A DNA stretch of 38,540 nt from Allomuricauda sp. (GTDB lineage Bacteria; Bacteroidota; Bacteroidia; Flavobacteriales; Flavobacteriaceae). The stretch lies in the NCBI GenBank assembly GCA_030148335.1, contig JASBTQ010000030.1, forward strand, positions 1 through 38,540. Reading direction: 5' to 3'. Shown here piece by piece: positions 16,085 to 24,571 of the stretch. Every line of letters starts with the position of its first letter. Position 1 is the first letter of the stretch. Under the pieces are notes generated by a model that was given only the letters and a program-made list of their open reading frames with translations, had not been told where the DNA came from and ran no database searches. Position numbers and translations under genes: made by a program.

Positions 16085-17341
16085 TTACGCTGTTTCCGTT
16101 TTTAATGAATCAACCTCATCCGAAGTTTTGGGATATATGGTGGCTGTCTTCAACCGTTTCAATCTCTTTTTGATGTTTCCTTTTACCACATAATGGTCAA
16201 TGGTAGGTGCGAAAACGTTCATCAGCAATATCGCCAAGAAAACGCCTTCCGGATAGCCCGGGTTAAATACCCTGATCATCACGGACAGGAAGCCGATAAA
16301 GAATCCGTAGAACCATTTTCCCCTGTTGGTCTGTGCTCCGGTCACGGGATCCGTGGCCATGAAGACAATACCGAAGGCCAATCCGCCCACCAATAGGTGT
16401 TTCCAAAATTCGAAACTCATCAAGGTGTAGAACTTACTGTATTCTGGTAACCATCCAGCATCCACGACACCGTTGAATATCAAGCCCATAGCCAATGCAC
16501 CGATCACGGCACTCACCATGATGCGCCAAGAGGCTATTTTGGAAAATATCAGGAACAGGGCTCCCAAAAGAATCAACAATTTGGAGGTTTCCCCCACAGA
16601 TCCTGGGATGAAACCATAAAACATATCTGAAAGGGTGTAGCTGATTTCTGAGGCATTTCCTTGCGCCAAATAGCCCAAGATGGTCTCCCCGGAAATGGCA
16701 TCTGCCGTACCTGCCCTTTCCACGGCCCCGTGTACCCAAACCTTGTCCCCACTCATCCAGGTCGGATAGGCGAAGAACAAAAAGGCACGAATGGTCAATG
16801 CTGGGTTGAGGATGTTCATCCCCGTGCCCCCGAACACTTCTTTTCCGATGACCACACCAAATGCAACTGCAATGGCCAACATCCAAAGTGGGGTATCCAC
16901 AGGCACGATCAACGGCACCAACATTCCGGTCACCAAATAACCTTCTTCCACTTCGTGGCCTTTGATGACTGCGAACAAGAACTCAATGGCAAGACCCACA
17001 CCATAGGAAACGATTACCAATGGCAGCACGGTGACCAATCCCAACCAGAAGTTGTCCCAAGTGAGGAAATGCTCAAAAAGGTCAAAATTTGCCGGAAATC
17101 CGTTGATGGCCGAGTAATGCTGATATCCCGCATTGAACATACCGAACAGCAAACAGGGCACAAGGGCCATGATCACGGTGTTCATGGTACGCTTCAAATC
17201 GTCGGCCGCCCGAACGTGCGCCCCGCTATGCGTGGTCTCGTTCGGCGTATAAAGAAAGGTATGCAGGGCATTGAAGGCAGGAGCCATCTTTTTGCCTTGG
17301 TACTTTAACTTAAGCTGATGTAATTTTTCTTTCATGCCCAT
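16085..17341 (-). CDS. nqrB: Na+-translocating NADH-quinone reductase subunit B
   Basis: NqrB is the large membrane subunit that binds riboflavin and a covalent FMN and is central to Na+ translocation. The 418-residue product has about ten hydrophobic segments, the N-terminal KMAPAFNALHTFLYTP and THSGAHVRAADDLKRTM blocks, and MATDPVTGAQTNRGKW near the C-terminus. The FMN site reads DAISGET (214-220), with T220 as the acceptor but Glu in place of the usual Ala of SGAT. I chose the ATG at 17341, 1 bp after the nqrA stop; a TTG at 17350 and an ATG at 17335 are alternatives. Confidence 0.96.
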   Translation of the reverse strand: MGMKEKLHQLKLKYQGKKMAPAFNALHTFLYTPNETTHSGAHVRAADDLKRTMNTVIMALVPCLLFGMFNAGYQHYSAINGFPANFDLFEHFLTWDNFWLGLVTVLPLVIVSYGVGLAIEFLFAVIKGHEVEEGYLVTGMLVPLIVPVDTPLWMLAIAVAFGVVIGKEVFGGTGMNILNPALTIRAFLFFAYPTWMSGDKVWVHGAVERAGTADAISGETILGYLAQGNASEISYTLSDMFYGFIPGSVGETSKLLILLGALFLIFSKIASWRIMVSAVIGALAMGLIFNGVVDAGWLPEYSKFYTLMSFEFWKHLLVGGLAFGIVFMATDPVTGAQTNRGKWFYGFFIGFLSVMIRVFNPGYPEGVFLAILLMNVFAPTIDHYVVKGNIKKRLKRLKTATIYPKTSDEVDSLKTETA

Positions 17342-17342
17342 A

Positions 17343-18695
17343 TTATCCAAGTTCTTTTTGCAACAAATCCAAGCCTTCCCTGATGATCTGTTGGTGCGGT
17401 TGTTTTGAAATACAGATAAATTCCGTCAAGGAGAAGTCCTCGGGGGCCACTTCGTAGAGTCCCAACTGTTCCATCTCGTCCAAATCTTTCACCATGCATG
17501 CCTTTAGCAATTGGAGCGGGTAAATATCCAGCGGAAATACCTCTTCATATTGGCCCGTTACCACAAAAGCCCTGTGCTCACCGTTGGTATTGGTGTTCAG
17601 GTCATATTTCTTTTTGGGCATCAACCAAGAAAATGTCAAGGCCCTGGTGTTCGAAATTTTATTGAAAATTGGCTTGTTCCATCCGAAGAAGTCGTAATCA
17701 TCTCCCTCGGGAATGGCCGTAACGGTATTGTTGTAAAAGCCCAAGTAGCCTTCCGTATGGGTCTTTTTCCCGGTCAGCACATCGCCATTGATCAGCCTGA
17801 ACCTATCCTCTTTCACGCCACTGGCGTACAAAAAGGTAGAGATCTCGGCACCTATCTTAGTCGTGTAATATTTTGGGGATTTGATAACAGATCCAGCAAG
17901 GGCGATGGTCCTTTCCGCATTGAACTTTCCGGTCAAGAGCAGTTCCCCTATCATCAATAGATCTTGTGGGGATATGGTCCATACCACTTCCCCTTTGTTG
18001 ACGGGGTCGATATGATTGATCTGCGTACCGACCAATCCTGATGGATGTGGACCCGATACTTTATGAAGTTCTATCCCATTCAAGTCAGCAAAAGGAGATC
18101 TGTTGGGCCTTCTGGAGGAGACGTGTATCTTGCCAGGGGTCAACTTACCCAATGCCGTGATCGCCACCTGCAGTTCCTGTTCCTTGTCTTTCAGCACATA
18201 ATCCACATCTGCCGCCAAGGGTGCCGTGGCACAGGCGGAGATGAAAATGGCCTTGGGGGTCACATCGGGATCAGCAATGACATCGTAGGGACGTTGCTTG
18301 ATGAACGGCCATCCGCCACATTGCAGAAGGAAGTTCTTTATAACGGGAGCTTTTGCAGTGTCCAGATCGGGCACTTTGTTGATCATGTATTGTTGCGTTT
18401 TGTCGGCGAGAATCTTGAGGGTCAAGATCTTTCTTCTTGCCCCGCGCACAATTTCCACCAATTCCCCGCTCACCGGGGAAACAAAGTGCATTTCTTCTTT
18501 GTTCTTGTTGTAAAAGAGGGGTTCGCCCGCTTTCACCTCTTCCCCTTGTTTCACCAACATTTTTGGTATGATCCCATGGAAATCATCTAGGTTTAGGGCA
18601 TATACGTTACTGGTAACGGCTTTGGAAGTAGTCTGCTCTGCTGCCCCGACGAGGTTGATATCCAACCCCTTTCGAATCCGGATGTCTTTAGACAT
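17343..18695 (-). CDS. nqrA: Na+-translocating NADH-quinone reductase subunit A
   Basis: NqrA is the cytoplasmic subunit implicated in quinone binding and is the first gene of the operon. The 450-residue protein starts MSKDIRIRKGLDINLVGAAEQ, the family N-terminus, followed by a lipoyl-like barrel (IIPKMLVKQGEEVKAGEPLFYNK, FVSPVSGELVEIVRGARR). Later blocks such as SGPHPSGLVGTQINHIDP and FFGWNKPIFNKIS are typical. It is transcribed divergently from the T9SS plug gene. Confidence 0.97.
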   Translation of the reverse strand: MSKDIRIRKGLDINLVGAAEQTTSKAVTSNVYALNLDDFHGIIPKMLVKQGEEVKAGEPLFYNKNKEEMHFVSPVSGELVEIVRGARRKILTLKILADKTQQYMINKVPDLDTAKAPVIKNFLLQCGGWPFIKQRPYDVIADPDVTPKAIFISACATAPLAADVDYVLKDKEQELQVAITALGKLTPGKIHVSSRRPNRSPFADLNGIELHKVSGPHPSGLVGTQINHIDPVNKGEVVWTISPQDLLMIGELLLTGKFNAERTIALAGSVIKSPKYYTTKIGAEISTFLYASGVKEDRFRLINGDVLTGKKTHTEGYLGFYNNTVTAIPEGDDYDFFGWNKPIFNKISNTRALTFSWLMPKKKYDLNTNTNGEHRAFVVTGQYEEVFPLDIYPLQLLKACMVKDLDEMEQLGLYEVAPEDFSLTEFICISKQPHQQIIREGLDLLQKELG

Positions 18696-18729
18696 ATTGT
18701 TGTAGACCTTTTGTTATCAAAATCGGTGG

Positions 18730-18737
18730 CAAATTTA
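18730..18737 (-). promoter_or_regulatory. Putative nqr operon -7 box
   Basis: The minus strand reads TAAATTTG, an exact TAnnTTTG match, 34 bp before the nqrA ATG, predicting a leader near 30 nt. Confidence 0.5.
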
Positions 18738-18819
18738 GCACTTAAAGGATTGTTTTCATAATAATTGTCCATAAAAATGGGATTATATCGAGCTAAACTC
18801 CCCAGACCCACTTTTTGTT

Positions 18820-18827
18820 TAACTTTA
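18820..18827 (+). promoter_or_regulatory. Putative plug-gene -7 box (TAACTTTA)
   Basis: Seven of eight positions fit TAnnTTTG, 19 bp before the ATG at 18847. Confidence 0.35.
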
Positions 18828-18846
18828 CCCAAAATTCAGGCCCTAA

Positions 18847-20091
18847 ATGCGCATTTTGATCAAACTATTTTTCCTGCTTTTTTTGGTGCATGGCATTTTT
18901 GCCCAAGTGCAGGAAGAGGTAAATCCTCCCGAGAACATCAAGACCATTATTTTCAAGGGTCCCACCGAGGATCAGTTTCCCGTGGTGCAATTGGGGGAGT
19001 CGATGACCTTGGAATTTGATGACCTTACCGCCAGCGAACAGGACTATTACTACACCATCATACATTGCGACTATGATTGGACCCCATCCCAATTGTTGAA
19101 GTCACAATACCTAGCGGGAACCGACAACCAACGCATCATAGATTACGAGAACAGCTACACGACCCTGCAGCCCTACTCCAACTACCGATTGACCATCCCC
19201 AATGAAAATGTGGACCTCAAGGTCACCGGCAATTATGTGCTCGAGATCCATAACAGCTACGGGGAACTGCAGTTTTCACGAAGGTTTGTGGTGTACCGCG
19301 ATGCCGTTACCGTGGCAGGCGTGGTCAAACGCTCTAGGGACTTCAATTTTTTGAACGAAAAACAAGTAGTCCAGTTCACCATCAATACAGGAGGTTTCCC
19401 AGTGGTGAATCCCAAGAACGAGGTAAAGGTGGCCATTCTCCAAAACCATTTTTGGCCCACGGCCCTGTACAACATAAAGCCCCAATTCACCATCGGCACG
19501 GAACTGGTCTATAAATATGATAAGGAAACCGCTTTTTTTGGCGGCAACGAGTTCCTGAACTTTGACACCAAGGATCTTCGCTCCCCCACTTTTGCCATAT
19601 CGAGGATAGAAATGGGGCAAGTGTACAACCACTACCTTTTCACCAACGAATATCGTAACGACAGGCCCTACACTTATTTCCCCGACATCAATGGCGATTT
19701 TGTGGTGCGTACCCTGCAGGGCGATGATGTTTCCAGGGAGGCCGAATATTCCAAGGTGCATTTCAGCCTGCCCTACTCCAACCAAATTGGGCTGGACAAC
19801 GTGTATGTAACGGGAAAGTTCAACAACTATGCCCTCGAAGAGGAAAACAGAATGACCTACAATGAGGAAAGCGGAAAGTTTGAACTGACACTCATGATCA
19901 AACAGGGCTTTTACAATTATAGGTATGAGGTGGAGCGCCAAGATGGCACAGTGGAGCCCAACTTTGTGAGTGGAAATTTCCACTTTACGGAGAACAATTA
20001 CCTGATCTTGGTCTATTACAGGGATTTTGGCGACATGTATGACAGTATAATAGGTATAGGCTCCGTCAATTCCGCAACTATCAGCAATTAA
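18847..20091 (+). CDS. Type IX secretion system plug protein (DUF5103)
   Basis: DUF5103 proteins include the plug that seals the periplasmic side of the SprA translocon of the type IX secretion system, as shown for the Flavobacterium johnsoniae homologue. This 414-residue protein has a signal peptide (MRILIKLFFLLFLVHGIFAQ) and then two beta-sandwich parts. Recognisable blocks are IIFKGPTEDQFPVVQLGE, YYYTIIHCDYDWTPSQLL, YSNYRLTIPNENVDLKVTGNY and, near the C-terminus, GFYNYRYEVERQDGT. The TT...NNYLILVYYRDFGD segment ends the domain. It is placed away from other T9SS genes, as is normal in Bacteroidota. A separate promoter-like box follows its stop codon. Confidence 0.9.
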   Translation: MRILIKLFFLLFLVHGIFAQVQEEVNPPENIKTIIFKGPTEDQFPVVQLGESMTLEFDDLTASEQDYYYTIIHCDYDWTPSQLLKSQYLAGTDNQRIIDYENSYTTLQPYSNYRLTIPNENVDLKVTGNYVLEIHNSYGELQFSRRFVVYRDAVTVAGVVKRSRDFNFLNEKQVVQFTINTGGFPVVNPKNEVKVAILQNHFWPTALYNIKPQFTIGTELVYKYDKETAFFGGNEFLNFDTKDLRSPTFAISRIEMGQVYNHYLFTNEYRNDRPYTYFPDINGDFVVRTLQGDDVSREAEYSKVHFSLPYSNQIGLDNVYVTGKFNNYALEEENRMTYNEESGKFELTLMIKQGFYNYRYEVERQDGTVEPNFVSGNFHFTENNYLILVYYRDFGDMYDSIIGIGSVNSATISN

Positions 20092-20092
20092 C

Positions 20093-20100
20093 TATCTTTA
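20093..20100 (+). promoter_or_regulatory. Putative -7 box (TATCTTTA) for the DUF3667 gene
   Basis: Seven of eight positions fit TAnnTTTG, 27 bp before the ATG at 20128 and immediately after the plug-gene stop. Confidence 0.35.
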
Positions 20101-20127
20101 GTACCAAAACCCAACCTCAAACCAAAC

Positions 20128-21378
20128 ATGGAAAAAAAAGGCAGCTTGATCAGCAAAGGCCGGTACGAACTCAGGTTCCGGGGCGTTGAATGCCTGAACT
20201 GTGGCCACCCATTGGATATGAGCGATAAGTACTGCCCCAATTGCTCACAGGCCAACAGCATCAAAAAACTGACCCTGAAGGACTTTTTCAACGAGTTCAT
20301 GTCCAGCCTGTTCAATTATGATTCCAAGCTGTTCAAGACACTTTCCATACTGCTGTTGAGGCCCGGGAACATCACTAGGGACTACATCAATGGCAAAAGG
20401 GTCACCTACACCAACCCCTTTCGGTTCCTGTTGAGCTTGGCCTTCATCTACTTTTTGATGTTCACCTTCGACAATCAATTTTCTGACCTCGATAAGGCCG
20501 CCAAATCATTCGATGGGAACATTAACGGGAACTCACCCGTTTCCTATAATATAAAATCAGGTGACGTTACTGTGGACAGTGTAAAGTTGAAACAACAGGC
20601 CGAGACCGTATTGAAATCCCTGGATTCCATCGAGCAGTCCAACTCCAATATTACTTTTGGGTTGAAAAAGTTCGATTCGATACGGAACTCCAACCCCGAA
20701 GTGACACGGCCGATAAACATATTGGATTCCCTCTCCCACTTGAAGAACCTAAAACCAAGAGTGAACAAGGATTCGCTGATGGAGGCAAACCCTTCCCATT
20801 ATTTTGACAGCATCAGCAAGCGAAAGGGCATGAATGCCTTTTCGGAAAAAGTGGATTTTTTTGTGCATATGATCAAAAAGGACACCCTGTTCTCCTTTGA
20901 CCAGGCCAAAGAGAAATACGCTATTGAAAGTACCATGTCCAACAAAATGGCCTTCAATTCGTCCAATAATTTTTTGACCATTATGCAACGGCCGAGCATC
21001 TTCCTGAAGAACACCATATCCAAGCTGCCGTTCGTCATTTTCTTCTTCATGCCGCTGTTCACCATCTTCATTTGGCTGGTGTACATCAGAAAAAAATATA
21101 CCTACACCGATCATCTTATTTTTAGCTTCCACAATCAGTCATTGTTGTTTATCTTGCTCATCCTTAGCCTGCTGATCGACATGGCTTTCAACATATCGAG
21201 CGCATGGTTTTTTGTATTGGTTTTCAGTATTTACCTCTACAAGGCAATGCGTCGGTTTTATGGGCAGGGAAGGTTTAAAACCATTGTGAAATATCTTTTT
21301 CTGAACACTACATTCATGATATTGGCATTGTTCATGGCGGTGTTGTTGTTCACGGGAAGCGTTTTTATCTATAACTAA
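20128..21378 (+). CDS. DUF3667 membrane protein with N-terminal zinc ribbon
   Basis: This is a 416-residue membrane protein of the DUF3667 family, whose function is unknown. The N-terminus carries a zinc-ribbon with C22/C25 (CLNCGHPL) and C36/C39 (YCPNCSQ), followed by the family signature LTLKDFFNEFMSSLFNYDSKLFKTL, LLRPGNITRDYINGKR and a first transmembrane helix (~97-114). A long soluble loop of about 170 polar residues (mostly Ser, Asp, Asn, Lys) follows, then four closely spaced helices to the C-terminus. The gene is 3 bp upstream of apaG and the two probably form an operon. Confidence 0.9.
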   Translation: MEKKGSLISKGRYELRFRGVECLNCGHPLDMSDKYCPNCSQANSIKKLTLKDFFNEFMSSLFNYDSKLFKTLSILLLRPGNITRDYINGKRVTYTNPFRFLLSLAFIYFLMFTFDNQFSDLDKAAKSFDGNINGNSPVSYNIKSGDVTVDSVKLKQQAETVLKSLDSIEQSNSNITFGLKKFDSIRNSNPEVTRPINILDSLSHLKNLKPRVNKDSLMEANPSHYFDSISKRKGMNAFSEKVDFFVHMIKKDTLFSFDQAKEKYAIESTMSNKMAFNSSNNFLTIMQRPSIFLKNTISKLPFVIFFFMPLFTIFIWLVYIRKKYTYTDHLIFSFHNQSLLFILLILSLLIDMAFNISSAWFFVLVFSIYLYKAMRRFYGQGRFKTIVKYLFLNTTFMILALFMAVLLFTGSVFIYN

Positions 21379-21381
21379 CTT

Positions 21382-21768
21382 ATGTTCACTCAAGTCACCA
21401 AAGGGATAAAGGTATCGGTACAGACCAGTTTTGAGGGCACGTTCTTCAAAAACTATAGGATGCACTATGCCTTCGGGTACACCATCACCATAGAAAACCT
21501 AAGCAAGGACACGGTGCAGCTCACCGCAAGGCACTGGGACATCTTTGATGCCCTGAAAGACCTCGAGACGGTGGATGGCGAAGGTGTCATCGGCAGGAAA
21601 CCGGTCATCAAACCGGGAAAATCCCACACCTATAGCTCAGGTTGCTTGCTGGCATCGCCCATTGGGGCCATGAAAGGCCACTACCACATGGTGAATTTTA
21701 CCAACGCCAAAGAGTTTGAAGTGGAGATCCCAACGTTCAAGTTCGCCGCCCCTTTTGCCATAAACTAG
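21382..21768 (+). CDS. apaG: ApaG domain protein
   Basis: This is a 128-residue single-domain ApaG protein with a fibronectin-like beta fold. The signature blocks are FGYTITIENLSKDTVQLTARHW (31-52), GEGVIGRKPVIKPGKSHTYSSG (67-88) and the glycine-containing GAMKGHYHMVN. ApaG has been linked to Co2+ resistance and Mg2+ efflux in enterobacteria and is fused to F-box proteins in eukaryotes; the molecular role is not settled. It follows the DUF3667 gene by 3 bp. No oddities are visible. Confidence 0.93.
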   Translation: MFTQVTKGIKVSVQTSFEGTFFKNYRMHYAFGYTITIENLSKDTVQLTARHWDIFDALKDLETVDGEGVIGRKPVIKPGKSHTYSSGCLLASPIGAMKGHYHMVNFTNAKEFEVEIPTFKFAAPFAIN

Positions 21769-21803
21769 GCCGCACTTCCTTTCCAAATCGATTTTGCTTT
21801 TAG

Positions 21804-21811
21804 TAACTTTG
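21804..21811 (+). promoter_or_regulatory. Putative pruA -7 box (TAACTTTG)
   Basis: An exact TAnnTTTG match 45 bp before the pruA ATG, followed by a very AT-rich leader ending AAAATTAAAAGCAAAAC. Confidence 0.5.
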
Positions 21812-21856
21812 TTGCCACTGTGTAATAAATATTCTAACAAAAATTAAAAGCAAAAC

Positions 21857-23485
21857 ATGGGAAAAGGATTTTTTCAAGTTCCAACCGCAGTCAACGAGCC
21901 GGTAAAAAGTTACGCCCCGGGCAGTCCGGAGCGCGAAGAAGTATTAAAACAGTACGAGGCCTATTACAATGGAAAGGTTGAGGTCCCTCTTTATATTGGC
22001 AGTGAAGAGATCAAGACCGGAAACACCCGACCCATGTCCCCACCGCACGAGCACAAGCATGTTGTGGGCCACTACCATTTGGCTGAAAAAAAGCATGTGG
22101 AACAGGCCATCTCCAACTGTTTGGAGGCCAGAAAGGCCTGGGCAGACCTCACTTGGGAACAGCGTGCCGCCATCTTCTTGAAGGCAGCCGAACTCATTGC
22201 AGGCCCCTACCGTGCCAAAATGAACGCCGCGACCATGTTGGCACAATCAAAGAACATCTATCAGGCAGAAATTGATTCCGCCTGCGAGCTTGTGGACTTC
22301 TTGAGGTTCAATGTGGAATATATGGCCCAGATCTATTCCGAGCAGCCCGAATCCTCCGTAGGGATTTGGAACCGCGTTGAATATAGGCCACTGGAAGGCT
22401 TTGTGTACGCCATCACCCCGTTCAACTTTACCGCTATCGCCGGAAACCTTCCGGCCAGTGCCGCGATGATGGGCAACGTAGTGGTTTGGAAACCCAGTGA
22501 CAGCCAAGTGTTTTCCGCCAAGGTCATCGTTGACGTTTTCAAGGAGGCAGGACTTCCCGATGGTGTCATCAATGTGATCTATGGCGACCCGGTGATGATT
22601 TCCGACACCTTGTTGGCCAGTCCAGATTTTGCCGGGATACACTTCACGGGATCCACGCATGTTTTCAAGGAACTTTGGAGACAGATCGGGAACAACATCC
22701 ACACGTATAAGACGTATCCAAGAATCGTTGGTGAGACCGGAGGAAAGGATTTTATCATAGCCCACCCTACCGCAAAGCCCCAACAAGTGGCCACGGCCAT
22801 CACGCGTGGTGCCTTTGAGTTCCAGGGACAAAAATGTAGTGCGGCTTCCAGGGTCTATCTCCCTAAGTCCACCGCAAACGAAATCTTGGATTTGGTGAAA
22901 GCGGATGTGAATTCTTTCAACAAACCAGGCTCTCCTGCCGATATGAGCAACTTCATCACCGCGGTGATCCACGAGGGTTCTTTTGACAAATTGGCCAAGT
23001 ACATCGATCAGGCCAAGGCAGACAAGGATGCCGAGATCATAGTAGGTGGCGGGTATGACAAATCTGTGGGATACTTTGTGGAACCTACCGTGATTTTGAC
23101 CAGCAACCCCAAATACACCACCATGTGTACCGAACTTTTCGGTCCCGTAGTGACCGTCTATGTTTATGAGGACAAGGATTGGAGCAAAACATTGGAACTG
23201 GTGGACGGCACATCCGAATATGGACTGACCGGAGCCGTGTTGGCCAAAGACCGCTACGCAATTGACGAGGCCACAAAAGCATTGCAAAACTCTGCGGGTA
23301 ACTTCTACATCAACGATAAGCCTACTGGGGCCGTTGTGGGTCAACAGCCATTTGGCGGCGCAAGGGCATCAGGTACCAACGACAAGGCCGGTTCGATGCA
23401 GAACTTGCTTCGTTGGGTTTCCCCTAGGTTGATCAAGGAGACTTTTGTGACCCCGGAAAATTATCGTTACCCATTTTTGGGATAG
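21857..23485 (+). CDS. pruA: L-glutamate gamma-semialdehyde dehydrogenase
   Basis: The enzyme oxidises L-glutamate gamma-semialdehyde (P5C) to glutamate with NAD+, the second step of proline catabolism. The 542 residues match the stand-alone P5C dehydrogenase length. The catalytic base E293 is in VGETGGKD and the nucleophile C327 in FQGQKCSAASR; FTGSTHVFKELW is the NAD-binding loop and AITPFNFTAIAGNLP (185-199) the Rossmann entrance. No proline dehydrogenase gene is in the window. It has its own promoter-like box and a strong terminator, so it is probably monocistronic. Confidence 0.95.
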   Translation: MGKGFFQVPTAVNEPVKSYAPGSPEREEVLKQYEAYYNGKVEVPLYIGSEEIKTGNTRPMSPPHEHKHVVGHYHLAEKKHVEQAISNCLEARKAWADLTWEQRAAIFLKAAELIAGPYRAKMNAATMLAQSKNIYQAEIDSACELVDFLRFNVEYMAQIYSEQPESSVGIWNRVEYRPLEGFVYAITPFNFTAIAGNLPASAAMMGNVVVWKPSDSQVFSAKVIVDVFKEAGLPDGVINVIYGDPVMISDTLLASPDFAGIHFTGSTHVFKELWRQIGNNIHTYKTYPRIVGETGGKDFIIAHPTAKPQQVATAITRGAFEFQGQKCSAASRVYLPKSTANEILDLVKADVNSFNKPGSPADMSNFITAVIHEGSFDKLAKYIDQAKADKDAEIIVGGGYDKSVGYFVEPTVILTSNPKYTTMCTELFGPVVTVYVYEDKDWSKTLELVDGTSEYGLTGAVLAKDRYAIDEATKALQNSAGNFYINDKPTGAVVGQQPFGGARASGTNDKAGSMQNLLRWVSPRLIKETFVTPENYRYPFLG

Positions 23486-23511
23486 ATTAAAAGCTTATTC
23501 ATTAAATTCAT

Positions 23512-23544
23512 GGCCATTATTCCAAAGGAATAGTGGCCTTTTTT
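23512..23544 (+). terminator. Intrinsic terminator after pruA
   Basis: A 12-bp stem GGCCATTATTCC/GGAATAGTGGCC (one G-T mismatch), loop AAA, is followed by T6. Confidence 0.9.
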
Positions 23545-23564
23545 CATTCTTTAAACCCAATAAA

Positions 23565-24329
23565 ATGCCCAGACCCTATATTTTGGCAGAGACCAATTGG
23601 AAACATTTGAAAGACGAATCCTTTGATTTGGCCGTCCTTCCTTGGGCCGCCACGGAAGCGCACAACTACCACCTCCCCTATGCCACAGACACGATTGAAG
23701 GCACGGCAATTGCCGAGGAATCAGCAAGACTGGCCTGGGAACATGGCAGCAAGGTCGTGGTGCTCCCCACCATTCCTTTTGGGGTGAATACGGGACAATC
23801 CGACATCTATTTGGACATGAACCTGAACCCCAGTACCCAATTTGCCATCCTGAAGGACATGGTCAGTGTGTTGGACAGACAGGGCATCCATAAATTCATG
23901 ATCCTCAACAGCCATGGCGGCAACAATTGGGAAGCATTGGTACGGGAATTGGGGCTACTCTTTCCAAAAATGTTCATCTGTGTGACCAATTGGTTCAAAA
24001 TGGTGGAAAAAAAGGACATTTTTGAAAACCCCGGTGACCATGCGGATGAGATGGAAACCAGTCTCATCCTCCATTTAGCCCCAGAATTGGTGCTTCCCAA
24101 GGAACATTGGGGCGATGGAAAAGAATTCAAGAACAAGATCAAGGCTTTCTCCGAAGGCTGGGCCTGGACCGAGCGCCCTTGGTCCAAAATAAGCGCGGAT
24201 ACCGGTGTCGGCGACCCATCCAAAGCGACTGCCGAGAAGGGAAAAATGTTCTTTGGTGCCATTTGTACAAAAATGGCAAAACTGTTCATCGATATTGCAG
24301 AAGCGGATATGGAAAATCTCTATGAATGA
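23565..24329 (+). CDS. Creatininase family amidohydrolase
   Basis: This 254-residue protein belongs to the creatininase family of metal-dependent amidohydrolases, which act on creatinine, formamido-pyrimidines or mycofactocin-type substrates. Metal-site blocks are visible: the E31 region WAATEAHNYHLPYATD (27-42, with E31, H33, H36 and D42), NSHGGN (115-120, H117) and DHADEMETS (158-166, H159 and E162). The family's usual GS.E.HG is replaced by AATEAHN, so the subfamily is divergent. The true substrate cannot be read from the sequence. It starts 20 bp after the pruA terminator, and no promoter of its own is obvious. Confidence 0.88.
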   Translation: MPRPYILAETNWKHLKDESFDLAVLPWAATEAHNYHLPYATDTIEGTAIAEESARLAWEHGSKVVVLPTIPFGVNTGQSDIYLDMNLNPSTQFAILKDMVSVLDRQGIHKFMILNSHGGNNWEALVRELGLLFPKMFICVTNWFKMVEKKDIFENPGDHADEMETSLILHLAPELVLPKEHWGDGKEFKNKIKAFSEGWAWTERPWSKISADTGVGDPSKATAEKGKMFFGAICTKMAKLFIDIAEADMENLYE

Positions 24330-24368
24330 CGGTTGTTTTCCTATACATCATCAAAGCGTCCCAACAAT

Positions 24369-24427
24369 TTAAATGTAAAATTAACGTTAAGTAATTGTTA
24401 CTTAAATGTAACTTTATTAACTTAACG
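24369..24427. promoter_or_regulatory. Nested inverted and direct repeats upstream of a 40-codon ORF
   Basis: TTAAGTAA-TTG-TTACTTAA (24387-24405) is a perfect 8-bp-arm palindrome. It is nested in CGTTAAG (24385-24391)/CTTAACG (24421-24427), and TTAAATGTAA is repeated directly at 24369 and 24402. TAACTTTA (24409-24416) could be a -7 box. The rest of the 117-bp gap holds nothing further. Confidence 0.45.
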
Positions 24428-24446
24428 CTTTCAAATCATTTTAGTC

Positions 24447-24569
24447 ATGAGAGAACGAATCAATGCATGGGGAAATTTGATGATCAAGAAATATGACCGT
24501 ATGTGGCAATATGCCAAGGAATATTCAAGAAAATGTAGGCTGGTCTATGAACGCATGTACAGCATCTAA
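24447..24569 (+). CDS. Candidate 40-residue small protein
   Basis: An ATG-initiated frame of 40 codons ends TAA at 24567-24569. The product is basic and aromatic: MRERINAWGNLMIKKYDRMW, then QYAKEYSRKCRLVYERMYSI, with four Tyr, two Trp and many Arg/Lys, and would form an amphipathic helix rather than a membrane span. I do not recognise a family. In its favour are the TAACTTTA box and the palindromic region 20-80 bp upstream, a short leader, and a stop only 2 bp from the convergent rsmG stop. Against it is its length, at which chance ORFs are frequent. Function is unknown. Confidence 0.45.
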   Translation: MRERINAWGNLMIKKYDRMWQYAKEYSRKCRLVYERMYSI

Positions 24570-24571
24570 TA

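Noticed and set aside
15438..16193. 251-codon plus-strand open frame
   Set aside because: Opposite nqrC and the end of nqrB, both certain from family motifs.
22247..23344. 365-codon minus-strand open frame
   Set aside because: Antisense shadow of pruA, whose catalytic motifs are certain.
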